This document shows positions 8,400 through 16,349 of a DNA stretch of 64,000 bases, one piece after another. The position numbers were made by a program, and so were the translations under genes. Position 1 is the first letter of the stretch; each line of letters opens with the position of its first letter. The notes beneath the pieces are model-generated. The model was given only the letters and a program-made list of their open reading frames with translations. It was not told the DNA's origin and did not search any database. The DNA is from CALCNS01 sp964425745 (lineage in GTDB: Bacteria; Bacillota; JAAYKD01), in contig CAYRNW010000003.1 of the NCBI GenBank assembly GCA_964425745.1, forward strand, positions 1 to 64,000. The letters run 5' to 3'.

Positions 8400-8888
8400 A
8401 TGGCAGAGAGTTTTAGAATCGGAAGTGGATTTGATGTTCATGCTTATGGCGAGAACCGAAAAATGATTCTCTGCAATGTTGAGATCCCTTCGCCCGTGGG
8501 GTTAATTGGCCATTCTGATGCTGATGCTGCTTTGCACGCATTATGCGATGCCCTTTTGGGTGCAGCGGCCCTGGGAGATATCGGCCTTCATTTCCCCGAT
8601 ACCGATGAAGCGTATCGTAACATTGACAGTTCCATTTTGCTAAAACACGTATTACGCTTGATTCAGCAGGAAGGTTTTTCTGTAGAGAATATTGATCTGA
8701 CGATTATTGCTCAAATTCCTAAGGTCGCCCCTTATCGGGAGTTCATGCGATGTCGACTTTCTGAATTATTGGAGATCGATCGAAGTTGTATCAACATTAA
8801 AGCGACCACCACCGAAGGCTTGGGTTTTATCGGCAGAAAAGAAGGCTTGGGGGCTCAAGCAGTGGTTTTATTGAAAAGGAGCAAATAG
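8400..8888 (+). CDS. ispF: 2-C-methyl-D-erythritol 2,4-cyclodiphosphate synthase
   Basis: A 162-residue trimeric zinc enzyme of the MEP pathway that cyclises CDP-methylerythritol 2-phosphate with loss of CMP, on the way to IPP and DMAPP. The metal-binding motif GFDVH near the N-terminus, GHSDADAALHALCDALLGA and the FPDTD loop are all intact. The ATG at 8400 follows AAGGAGG; the start at 8394 is too close to that site. It lies 13 bases after yacL and 4 bases before cysS. The partner ispD is not in the window. Confidence 0.95.
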   Translation: MAESFRIGSGFDVHAYGENRKMILCNVEIPSPVGLIGHSDADAALHALCDALLGAAALGDIGLHFPDTDEAYRNIDSSILLKHVLRLIQQEGFSVENIDLTIIAQIPKVAPYREFMRCRLSELLEIDRSCINIKATTTEGLGFIGRKEGLGAQAVVLLKRSK

Positions 8889-8892
8889 AAAC

Positions 8893-10305
8893 ATGAAAAC
8901 ATTAATGGTTTATAACAGCTTAACGCGAAAAAAAGAGGAGTTTCAACCCCTGATTCCCGGTAAGGTTTCAATCTATACGTGCGGATTGACCGTGCAAGAT
9001 TATTGCCATTTAGGTCATGCGCGCATGGATTTGGTATGGGATACGATCAAACGTATTTTAAGACGGTTGGGCTATGATGTGTATCACGTTCAGAACTTCA
9101 CCGATGTCAACGAAAAAATCGCAGCTAAGGCCATTGCTCAGGGTCAAGATCCATTAGAGATGGCACAGTTTTACATTGATGCCTACTATCAAGATATGAA
9201 AGGCCTAGAAGTAGCCGGAGCCGATTTGTATTGCCGTGTGACGGAGAACATGGATGAGATCATCCAAATGATCCATGTTTTAATTGAGAAAGGGCATGCC
9301 TATGCGAAAGAAGGCAATGTCTATTTCCGCGTTACCAGTGATCCGTCCTACGGAGAATTATCGGGGCGTCGCATTGAAGAAATGCAAGCAGGTGCTCGTT
9401 TAGAAGTAGAAGATCACAAAGAGCATCCGGGAGATTTTGCACTATGGACCGTTGCTCAACCCGGGGAACCTACATGGGAAAGCCCTTGGGGACCGGGAAC
9501 ACCCGGTTGGCATATCGAGTGCTCTGCCATGTCCTGCAAGTATTTAGGGGAATCCTATGACATGCACGGGGGCGGAGTAGATATCTTATTTCCTCATCAT
9601 GAAAATGAATTGGCACAAAGCCGATGCGCCTGCGGACATGAATATGCGAAGTACTGGTTACACCATGGCATGCTGACCTTACCCGGTGGCGAGAAGATGT
9701 CGAAGTCCCTTCATAACTTTTTCCGTGTCAAAGATTTGCTGGAGCAAGTGCCGGCTCATTTGTTACGCTTCTTTATTCTCTCGGCACATTATCGGTCGCC
9801 TCTCGCGTTTTCTCAAGAACTTCTCGAACAGAGTCGCGTGGCTTTAGAGCGATTGCAAAATACCGTGCGCAGCTTACGGAATATAAAAGCGGAAATAACA
9901 GTAGATGGTCAGAGTTTTGAAGAGGCTTTGCAGAAAACACAAGAAGCGTTTTGGAACGCGCTTTGCGATGACTTCAATACCGCTGAAGCAATCGCAGTCC
10001 TGTTTGAATGGAACAGGCAAGTCAATCAATGGCTGGCATCGGATCAGTTAAATCGCACTTGGAGTGACCGTTTCTTGTCTGCTTATGCAGATTGGGCAGA
10101 AATCTTAGGCTTTGCCTCAGCCTTTCAAGAGGGAGAGGATTTGGAAGAAAACCTAAAAACCGAAATCGAAAGCTTGATTGCCCAACGGCAAGAAGCACGA
10201 AAAGAAAAAAACTGGGCTGCTGCTGATGCCATTCGGGATCAACTTGATACCATGGGGATCTTGATTAAAGATACTCCGCAGGGGGTTCAATGGCAGAAAA
10301 AATAG
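8893..10305 (+). CDS. cysS: Cysteinyl-tRNA synthetase
   Basis: A 470-residue class I synthetase that charges tRNA-Cys. The HIGH motif is HLGH (39-42), preceded by zinc ligand C30 in YTCG. The other zinc ligands lie in ECSAM and HHENE, and the KMSKS motif is intact (GEKMSKSLHNF, near residue 270). The C-terminal helical DALR-type domain follows. The end overlaps mrnC by 16 bases, so these are co-translated. No T-box precedes it; it is read from the yacL promoter. Confidence 0.97.
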   Translation: MKTLMVYNSLTRKKEEFQPLIPGKVSIYTCGLTVQDYCHLGHARMDLVWDTIKRILRRLGYDVYHVQNFTDVNEKIAAKAIAQGQDPLEMAQFYIDAYYQDMKGLEVAGADLYCRVTENMDEIIQMIHVLIEKGHAYAKEGNVYFRVTSDPSYGELSGRRIEEMQAGARLEVEDHKEHPGDFALWTVAQPGEPTWESPWGPGTPGWHIECSAMSCKYLGESYDMHGGGVDILFPHHENELAQSRCACGHEYAKYWLHHGMLTLPGGEKMSKSLHNFFRVKDLLEQVPAHLLRFFILSAHYRSPLAFSQELLEQSRVALERLQNTVRSLRNIKAEITVDGQSFEEALQKTQEAFWNALCDDFNTAEAIAVLFEWNRQVNQWLASDQLNRTWSDRFLSAYADWAEILGFASAFQEGEDLEENLKTEIESLIAQRQEARKEKNWAAADAIRDQLDTMGILIKDTPQGVQWQKK

Positions 10306-10694
10306 AAGATTTACTGACCTCCGGCAATTCACTGGCCTTGGCTTATTTGGGTGATGCCGTCTTTGAGCTTGCCATCCGTCACGAAATGATCCGAAGAGGA
10401 CATATTAAATTGCATGATCTTAACAAGCAAACCGTACGCTTTGTCAGTGCCGATGCGCAAGCAAAGGCGGTACATTTTCTGGCAGAGGTTTTAACCGAAG
10501 AAGAAGCAGAGTGGTTACGCCGGGGTAGGAATGTCAAAAGTAAGCATGCTTCACGCGGATCAACCGTGCTTGAATATCGTCATGCAACGGCGCTCGAAAC
10601 ACTAATGGGGTATCTTTATCTAAAAGAACGCCAAAGCCGTGTTGAAGAGTTGATTCAGCATATTATAAAAGAAATGGAGTCGGTCGAGTCATGA
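10290..10694 (+). CDS. mrnC: Mini-ribonuclease III
   Basis: A 134-residue dimeric ribonuclease with the RNase III catalytic fold but no dsRNA-binding domain. It trims the ends of 23S rRNA precursor in Bacillota. The signature YLGDAVFELAIR holds the catalytic D22. It starts inside the cysS 3' end and its stop overlaps the thyX start by four bases. The cysS-mrnC-rlmB linkage is the classical context. Confidence 0.94.
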   Translation: MAEKIEDLLTSGNSLALAYLGDAVFELAIRHEMIRRGHIKLHDLNKQTVRFVSADAQAKAVHFLAEVLTEEEAEWLRRGRNVKSKHASRGSTVLEYRHATALETLMGYLYLKERQSRVEELIQHIIKEMESVES

Positions 10695-11371
10695 AGGTGA
10701 TTTTATTAAGTCATACTCCAAATCCGGATCAATTGGTCGCCGCAGCGGCTAGGCTGTGTTATTCACCGGTGGGAGCTGCCCAATTACAGGAGACGATGAC
10801 AGCCAAACAAGTCAAGAAATTAGTCGATGACTTACTGGCCATGGGTCATGAGTCTCCCATTGAACATGTTAGTTTTACCTTTGCTATTGAGGGAGTTAGC
10901 CGAGCGATGTCTCACCAATTGGTACGACATCGGTTGGCCTCATATTCGCAACAGTCACAGCGCTATGTCAGCGAAAAGGAATTCGATTTTGTGATTCCTC
11001 CCAGTATTGAACGGCAGCCGGAAGCAAAAGCAACGTTTCTTCGCCAAATGCAAAGTATTCAAAAAAGCTATAATCAAATGTTGGCCTTAGGGATTCCCAA
11101 CGAAGATGCACGATATCTACTTCCCAATGCTTGCGAAACCAAGTTAGTGATGACTATGAATGCACGCAGCCTTTACAATTTTTTCACTCAGAGAATGTGT
11201 ATGCGTGCCCAGTGGGAAATCCGCCAAATGGCTGAACTGATGCGTCAAGAATTACTTCAGGTTTCACCTCTTTTGTTCTCTCGAACAGGTCCCGTCTGTG
11301 AGCGAGAGGGGTTTTGCCCTGAAGGGAAAATGTCCTGCGGTCGTTATCCGACTCGTGAACGTCAAAAGTAG
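10691..11371 (+). CDS. thyX: Flavin-dependent thymidylate synthase
   Basis: A 226-residue FAD enzyme that methylates dUMP to dTMP using methylenetetrahydrofolate and NADPH. The ThyX motif RHRLASYSQQSQR (79-91) is complete. Overlap ATGA with mrnC indicates translational coupling. Having ThyX is common in anaerobic Bacillota that lack thyA; no thyA is seen in this window. Confidence 0.96.
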   Translation: MKVILLSHTPNPDQLVAAAARLCYSPVGAAQLQETMTAKQVKKLVDDLLAMGHESPIEHVSFTFAIEGVSRAMSHQLVRHRLASYSQQSQRYVSEKEFDFVIPPSIERQPEAKATFLRQMQSIQKSYNQMLALGIPNEDARYLLPNACETKLVMTMNARSLYNFFTQRMCMRAQWEIRQMAELMRQELLQVSPLLFSRTGPVCEREGFCPEGKMSCGRYPTRERQK

Positions 11372-11380
11372 GAGGGTGAC

Positions 11381-12115
11381 ATGGAGCAAATCGAAGGAAG
11401 ACATCCGGTGTTAGAAGCAATGAAAGCGAATCGTCCCATGGAGGTCATCTATTTATTGAAAGATGGCAAAGGCGAGGCGTTTGCAAGCATTGAATACACA
11501 GCCAAAGAAAAGAAGATTGAAATTCAGCGAGTCGATCGAAATCGTCTGGATCAACTGAGTGAAGGTCGGATTCATCAGGGAGTCATTGCGATTGCAACCG
11601 CGAAGCCCATGGTCGATGTAGAAGACATGATTCTTATGGCAAAAGAACGAGGAGAAGATCCTTTTCTATTGATTTTAGATGGTGTTGAAGACCCTGGGAA
11701 CGTCGGAGCTTTAATGCGCACGGCTTCTGCAGCAGGAGTTCATGGATTAATTTTACGTGAAAAACGTGCTGCCGGTATTACACCGGCAACCATCAAAGCA
11801 TCTGCCGGTGCCTGGGAGTACTTGCCGGTTGCTATGGTAACCAATATCAGCCGTACCATTCAACAATTGAAAGTGCAAGGGATTTGGGTTGCTGGTGCCG
11901 ACATGGATGGACAGGTGGTTTACAAAAGCAACCTTAAAGGTCCTCTGGCCATTGTCATAGGAGGAGAAGGCAAAGGACTGAGCCGATTAGTACGGGAGCA
12001 TTGCGACTTTCTATTAAAGATACCGATGGTAGGACAAATCAGTAGCTTGAATGCATCGGTAGCAGGAGGGTTACTCATGTATGAAGCTTTCCGTCAACGT
12101 GGAAATTATTCTTAA
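11381..12115 (+). CDS. rlmB: 23S rRNA (guanosine-2'-O-)-methyltransferase RlmB (SpoU family)
   Basis: A 244-residue SPOUT methyltransferase expected to 2'-O-methylate G2251 of 23S rRNA. It has the short N-terminal RNA-binding domain beginning IEGRHPVLEA, then the knotted domain with motif 1 DGVEDPGNVGALMRTA, motif 2 IGGEGKGLS and motif 3 IPMVGQISSLNASVA. The ATG at 11381 has AGGAGGG just upstream. It is the last housekeeping gene of the yacL operon. Confidence 0.93.
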   Translation: MEQIEGRHPVLEAMKANRPMEVIYLLKDGKGEAFASIEYTAKEKKIEIQRVDRNRLDQLSEGRIHQGVIAIATAKPMVDVEDMILMAKERGEDPFLLILDGVEDPGNVGALMRTASAAGVHGLILREKRAAGITPATIKASAGAWEYLPVAMVTNISRTIQQLKVQGIWVAGADMDGQVVYKSNLKGPLAIVIGGEGKGLSRLVREHCDFLLKIPMVGQISSLNASVAGGLLMYEAFRQRGNYS

Positions 12116-12129
12116 AGGGGTGAATGTGA

Positions 12130-13359
12130 ATGGTTCAGAAAAGTATGCAACCCGATCTGAATATTGTTATGTTAGGTGAGTTTACCTTAAGTTCTGCTCA
12201 AGCAGAAGTGTCTGAACAAATGAACCATTCGCGAAAGCTATGGAGTATTTTGGCATTTCTGCTGTTAAACCGAGATCACCCCTTGAACCATGAAGAACTA
12301 ACCAAGGCATTGTGGGAAGAAACGAAAAGCAAGAATCCGGTCAACGCCTTGAAGACTCAATTGTATCGGGTAAGAGAAATGATTCAACCCATAACACCGC
12401 CCGAGCAAGAGCTCATAGGAACAGGAAAAGGTCATTATTATTGGAACTCCGAGTTTTCTGTTAAAATCGATGTTGAAGAGTTTGAAGAATTGATTCACTT
12501 AGCTTTTCTACGTAAAACCAAAAGGGAAGAAAGTGTAGAGCTGCTTGAAAAAGCGGTCGCGTTATATCAAGGCGATTTTCTCCCAAGAATTCAGCTCCCT
12601 TGGACGGACGAAAAGCGAAATGAGTTACGAGAAAAATTACTAAATGCGGTCTTGTACTTATCTTCATATTACGAGAGTATCGGAAATCATGAGCGAATCG
12701 TGTCGTTGTGCAAACAAACCTTAGAATATCACCCGTTAGATGAAGATTTGAATACGTTCTACATCCGTGGGCTTTTACACTTGGGCCAACATCAGGAAGC
12801 GTTAGTGTATTATGAGAAAGTCAATGATCGGTATATCAGTGAAAAGGGCGAATATCCTGGAGACACGTTACGAAATCTCTATGGCGACATTATGCAGCTG
12901 CTACAGCAAATCGAAACCGATCTAAGTGCGATTCAGCAAAAACTAAATATGCAAGATCCAGGGTCGGGAGCTTTTGTTTGTGATTACAGTTTTTTCCGTG
13001 AAGCCTATTGCTTAGAATTGCGTCGTGCGGAACGAAGTAAACAGTCGATTTATATTGCGCTAATCACGGTTACTGCCAACAAGAAAGTCGCTTCTACAGT
13101 GGATTCTGATCGCTTAGCTCTCGTTATGAAAAGGCTTTTGGTAGTCTTAAAAGAAAATTTACGACGTGGGGATGTTATTTCTCAATACAGTGCAAGCCAG
13201 TATGTTTTATTATTACCCACTTCGGCCTATGAAAACTCTTCCGCCTATGAGAATGGTATTTTGGTCTTAAACCGTATCTTATCGATTTACTACAAACGTA
13301 ATCGACGAAACGATGTCATCTTACACTGCAAGCTGCAGCCCATAAAAGGTAAAAGTTGA
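12130..13359 (+). CDS. BTAD (SARP-like) regulator with degenerate GGDEF-like C-terminus
   Basis: A 409-residue protein with three parts. Residues 12-110 form an OmpR-type winged helix (RKLWSILAFLLLNRDHPL, ALKTQLYRVREMI). Residues 115-260 form the helical BTAD/TPR-like domain of AfsR/SARP activators (LYQGDFLPR, HPLDEDLNTFYIRGL). Residues 275-405 resemble a GGDEF fold: RRGDVISQYSASQYVLLLP matches the usual R-GD-ARYGGDEF-LLP block, but the signature is SASQY (354-358), so cyclase activity is not expected. It may bind DNA and sense a ligand or partner through the tail. It starts 14 bases after rlmB and probably belongs to that transcript; target genes are unknown. Confidence 0.78.
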   Translation: MVQKSMQPDLNIVMLGEFTLSSAQAEVSEQMNHSRKLWSILAFLLLNRDHPLNHEELTKALWEETKSKNPVNALKTQLYRVREMIQPITPPEQELIGTGKGHYYWNSEFSVKIDVEEFEELIHLAFLRKTKREESVELLEKAVALYQGDFLPRIQLPWTDEKRNELREKLLNAVLYLSSYYESIGNHERIVSLCKQTLEYHPLDEDLNTFYIRGLLHLGQHQEALVYYEKVNDRYISEKGEYPGDTLRNLYGDIMQLLQQIETDLSAIQQKLNMQDPGSGAFVCDYSFFREAYCLELRRAERSKQSIYIALITVTANKKVASTVDSDRLALVMKRLLVVLKENLRRGDVISQYSASQYVLLLPTSAYENSSAYENGILVLNRILSIYYKRNRRNDVILHCKLQPIKGKS

Positions 13360-13430
13360 TCCGCGAAAGTGGCGAAGCAAGAAGAAAATAGAAAATTGTC
13401 ATTCTATCTGAAAGAAACCACAAAAAGCGG

Positions 13431-13459
13431 TTGACTTTTTTACCAAGGAACGATATAAT
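13431..13459 (+). promoter_or_regulatory. Promoter of the tRNA cluster
   Basis: TTGACT (13431-13436), a 17-base spacer and TATAAT (13454-13459), ending 16 bases before tRNA-Tyr. This is a strong stable-RNA promoter. Confidence 0.92.
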
Positions 13460-13475
13460 AACCAACGTTCAACGG

Positions 13476-13561
13476 GGTGGGATACCCGAGTTGGCCAAAG
13501 GGGGCAGACTGTAAATCTGCTAGCACTGCTTTCGCTGGTTCGAATCCAGCTCCCACCACCA
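13476..13561 (+). tRNA. tRNA-Tyr (GTA)
   Basis: An 86-base class II tRNA. Acceptor GGTGGGA pairs with TCCCACC, followed by A and an encoded CCA. The anticodon GTA is at 13511-13513 in loop CTGTAAA, a long variable arm follows, and the T arm is GCTGG/CCAGC. It is the predicted effector of the tyrS T-box. Confidence 0.98.
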
Positions 13562-13589
13562 ATTTCGCTTACTAGCGAGAACACCATTT

Positions 13590-13663
13590 GCGGGAGTAGC
13601 TCAAAGGTAGAGTCCCGGCCTTCCAAGCCGGTCGTGCGGGTTCGATTCCCGTCTCCCGCTCCA
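13590..13663 (+). tRNA. tRNA-Gly (TCC)
   Basis: A 74-base tRNA with acceptor GCGGGAG/CTCCCGC, discriminator T and encoded CCA. The anticodon TCC is at 13622-13624 in loop CTTCCAA, and the T arm is CGGG/CCCG. Confidence 0.98.
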
Positions 13664-13671
13664 TTTTTTTT

Positions 13672-13747
13672 GCTGATGTAGCTCAGTCGGTAGAGCGTAT
13701 CCTTGGTAAGGATAAGGTCATCGGTTCAATCCCGATCATCAGCTCCA
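13672..13747 (+). tRNA. tRNA-Thr (GGT), copy 1
   Basis: A 76-base tRNA with acceptor GCTGATG/CATCAGC, discriminator T and encoded CCA. The anticodon GGT is at 13705-13707 in loop TTGGTAA. It is base-for-base identical to the copy at 13835. It reads ACC/ACT and matches the ACC specifier of the thrS T-box. Confidence 0.98.
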
Positions 13748-13752
13748 TTCAT

Positions 13753-13829
<77 letters not shown>

Positions 13830-13834
13830 AAAAC

Positions 13835-13910
13835 GCTGATGTAGCTCAGTCGGTAGAGCGTATCCTTGGTAAGGATAAGGTCATCGGTTCAATCCCGATC
13901 ATCAGCTCCA
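13835..13910 (+). tRNA. tRNA-Thr (GGT), copy 2
   Basis: Identical over all 76 bases to the copy at 13672. The last gene of the cluster, followed closely by the terminator. Confidence 0.98.
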
Positions 13911-13929
13911 CTTAAATCGAAAATTTTTG

Positions 13930-13957
13930 CCTCCGAGGATACTCGGAGGTTTTTTTG
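13930..13957 (+). terminator. Terminator of the tRNA cluster
   Basis: CCTCCGAG (13930-13937), loop GATA, CTCGGAGG (13942-13949), then seven T. A textbook intrinsic terminator. Confidence 0.95.
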
Positions 13958-14084
13958 TTTTGGTAATCACGATATTCTTACTATTTATCGCTTTATATGA
14001 ACTTCTCAAGATTCAGTGTTTTTGGTATGATACAATCAGGCGATAGAAAAAAGTAGTTTTTATTAATAAGAAGGGGGAAATTTC

Positions 14085-15692
14085 ATGAACCGCCGATTTA
14101 GTAAAGTAATGATGCTATTTCTTGCAGTCGCACTTTTTTCTGGGAGTATTTATGCTTCAACAGATCTTTTAGGGAATCCATTACCAGTGCTAGAAAAACC
14201 GGTAAAACTTACTCTAAGGCAAGAAGCCGATGGCAATGCTGTGATTCCTCGCTTTACACAACCACAAAGTATTATGGATCAAATCGATAATACGGATGAC
14301 AATTGGGAGGCTCCTTTGATTGAAATGGATTTTCGAATCAATGAGGATGCGTGGCTCTTCGATCGCCAGCCCGGTTTTCGCATCGATTCTCTGGAAACCT
14401 ACTATGAGCAAGAGTATGAAGAAATATTTCGTACTAGATATCCAAATTTAGGTGCAGGAAGTATTATTCTATATCCAGGTCAGACCATCCATGACGAAGC
14501 GAACAGCTTCGACAGCTGGTTATTGCCGGAATGGTTTTTTGCGGACAGTCAGGATTGGAATTTCAATACAAATACCCTCCATGCGCGCTACCGTTTTGTT
14601 TATGAATATGAACAAGAAGAAAACGAAGTGTATGGCATAGGAGAAGTAGTTTCACCTTGGTCAGAGGTCGCTTCCATTGGCAAAGATGCTGTGATTGTGT
14701 TACCGGAAATCCTTGATGCCCCGCAATCTCTTTATGGAGAGGTTCGAACAAAAGAAGATCAGAAACCCTACTTTTACTTCACCTATGTTATTCCGAAAAA
14801 TGTACTGGAAGCCAATCAGAAAGTTGCAGTTATCAACTACATGGATTGGAAAATTGGCAACGGCTCATGGGCTTCCGAAAGCAATCAACCGTTATTTCAA
14901 CAGGGAGGATCCATTTTAGCTTCCTCCACAGAAATCGATCCGGTAGAACGTGGCACATGGGAAGAAGTTAATATCGATAAAGTAAGCTACATGTTTCGAA
15001 TGAGATTTGAGTATATTCGTCCAGATGGAACCCGATATCAATCCGCATTCTCCAATACGGTTTCCATCGGTACCGAAGCATGGTCCAGTGCTTCCTCATG
15101 GGCGACCGATGCGTTGCTAAAAGCGAAAGATGCCGGATTGATCCCCGACTGTTTAATGGGTCAGGATTTAACAATATCGATAACCCGAGCAGAGTTTGCT
15201 GCTGTTGCAGTCAAAGTTTACGAGGCGTTATCGGGACTCAAAGCTACTCCGGTGACCGAGAATCCGTTTCGTGATACTACGGATGTTGAGGTGTTAAAGG
15301 CGTATCATGTCGGCATTACCGATGGCGTGGGGGAAGGAAAATTTGAACCCAATACGTTATTGAATCGTGAGCAAGCAGCGACAATGATGACGCGAGTCTA
15401 TAAAAAGGTTTTGTATAGTGAATGGACGCTGAAGACGGACAGTCTCTTTACACTGTCTTTTGTTCGCCCTGCGGCATTTCTCGATGACATCAATATTTCT
15501 TCATGGGCGAAAGACTCCGTGTATTTTATGTCAGCCAAAGGAATTATTACGGGTTTTAATGCTTCTACGCAAGGAAGATTTGATTTTAGGCCCCGTAATG
15601 TCACTCCTGCGGATGAAGCAGTTCATTTTGCCAATGCAACGCGTGAGCAGGTATTGATTATTGCGAATCGCATGATTGAGAAACTCAAATAG
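14085..15692 (+). CDS. Secreted SLH-domain surface protein
   Basis: A 535-residue protein with a signal peptide (basic MNRRFSK, hydrophobic MMLFLAVALFSG, likely cleavage near residue 24). Residues about 30-335 are an acidic, Trp/Tyr-rich, beta-type region with no recognised family. The C-terminal part holds three S-layer homology repeats: about 338-385 (SSWATDALLKAKDAGLIP), 392-445 (NPFRDTTD, FEPNTLLNREQAATMMTRV) and 463-535 (FLDDINISSWAKDSVYFM). SLH repeats tether exported proteins to pyruvylated secondary cell-wall polymers. The ATG at 14085 follows AGAAGGGGG. It has its own terminator, so it is probably monocistronic. The role of the N-terminal region is unknown. Confidence 0.88.
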   Translation: MNRRFSKVMMLFLAVALFSGSIYASTDLLGNPLPVLEKPVKLTLRQEADGNAVIPRFTQPQSIMDQIDNTDDNWEAPLIEMDFRINEDAWLFDRQPGFRIDSLETYYEQEYEEIFRTRYPNLGAGSIILYPGQTIHDEANSFDSWLLPEWFFADSQDWNFNTNTLHARYRFVYEYEQEENEVYGIGEVVSPWSEVASIGKDAVIVLPEILDAPQSLYGEVRTKEDQKPYFYFTYVIPKNVLEANQKVAVINYMDWKIGNGSWASESNQPLFQQGGSILASSTEIDPVERGTWEEVNIDKVSYMFRMRFEYIRPDGTRYQSAFSNTVSIGTEAWSSASSWATDALLKAKDAGLIPDCLMGQDLTISITRAEFAAVAVKVYEALSGLKATPVTENPFRDTTDVEVLKAYHVGITDGVGEGKFEPNTLLNREQAATMMTRVYKKVLYSEWTLKTDSLFTLSFVRPAAFLDDINISSWAKDSVYFMSAKGIITGFNASTQGRFDFRPRNVTPADEAVHFANATREQVLIIANRMIEKLK

Positions 15693-15719
15693 AACATTAA
15701 AGAGAAGAAGTTATTTATC

Positions 15720-15752
15720 AAAAAAGGGCAAGTGAAAGGCTTGTCCTTTTTA
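15720..15752 (+). terminator. Terminator of the SLH gene
   Basis: AAAAGGGCAAG and CTTGTCCTTTT form a stem around a short GAAAG-type loop, with T-rich sequence after it. Confidence 0.88.
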
Positions 15753-15781
15753 TTGACTTTATTGCTCGATTTTGGTATACT
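15753..15781 (+). promoter_or_regulatory. Promoter of mscL
   Basis: TTGACT (15753-15758), a 17-base spacer and TATACT (15776-15781), about 90 bases before the mscL start. Confidence 0.9.
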
Positions 15782-15870
15782 ATTTCTAATTTCATATAGT
15801 ATTTTAAAGAATTAGGTAAAAATTACCATTAGAAACGAGGAAAAGAAAGAAGTTACATGGAGGGTTTGCG

Positions 15871-16269
15871 ATGTTAAAACAATTCAAAGAATTTGCCATG
15901 AGAGGGAATGTTATTGACTTAGCCGTGGGTGTTATTATTGGTGGGGCCTTTGGAAAAATCGTCAGTTCATTGGTTAACGATCTACTAATGCCCCTAATTG
16001 GTTCCATAATGGGAGGCGTCAGCTTTACCGATTTAAAATGGATTCTTAAGCCCGCTGTTGGTGAAGTTGCCGAAGTGGCAGTCCGCTATGGTTCCTTTAT
16101 TCAGGCAATTGTCGATTTTCTGATTATCGCCTTCTCCTTATTTATCGTGATCCGAGCCATGAATGCAGCCAAGAAAAAAGAAGTAAAGGCACCTCCGGCT
16201 CCTCCCGCTCCCAGCAAAGAGAGTGTCCTCTTGGAAGAAATTCGTGACTTATTAAAATCGAAAGCTTAA
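15871..16269 (+). CDS. mscL: Large-conductance mechanosensitive channel
   Basis: A 132-residue pentameric inner-membrane channel that opens under membrane tension and releases solutes during hypo-osmotic shock. TM1 has the conserved gate sequence (IDLAVGVIIGGAFGKIV), followed by a periplasmic loop, TM2 (AIVDFLIIAFSLFIVIRAMN) and a Pro/Ala-rich linker into the cytoplasmic helix bundle (EEIRDLLKSK). The ATG at 15871 has GGAGGG upstream. Monocistronic between a promoter and a terminator. Confidence 0.97.
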   Translation: MLKQFKEFAMRGNVIDLAVGVIIGGAFGKIVSSLVNDLLMPLIGSIMGGVSFTDLKWILKPAVGEVAEVAVRYGSFIQAIVDFLIIAFSLFIVIRAMNAAKKKEVKAPPAPPAPSKESVLLEEIRDLLKSKA

Positions 16270-16278
16270 ATCCACCCT

Positions 16279-16311
16279 AGAAGTTGCCCCTCGCGGGACA
16301 ACTTCTTTTTG
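16279..16311 (+). terminator. Terminator of mscL
   Basis: AGAAGTTG (16279-16286) pairs with CAACTTCT (16299-16306), ending in five T. The loop contains a smaller CCCTCGCGGG-type hairpin. Confidence 0.85.
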
Positions 16312-16349
16312 GATAATCAAGATTATGCTGAGAATAAGGAGGGCTACTT

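Noticed and set aside
13399..13626. Minus-strand ORF over the tRNA cluster
   Set aside because: It covers the promoter and two tRNA genes; clear RNA genes explain the sequence.
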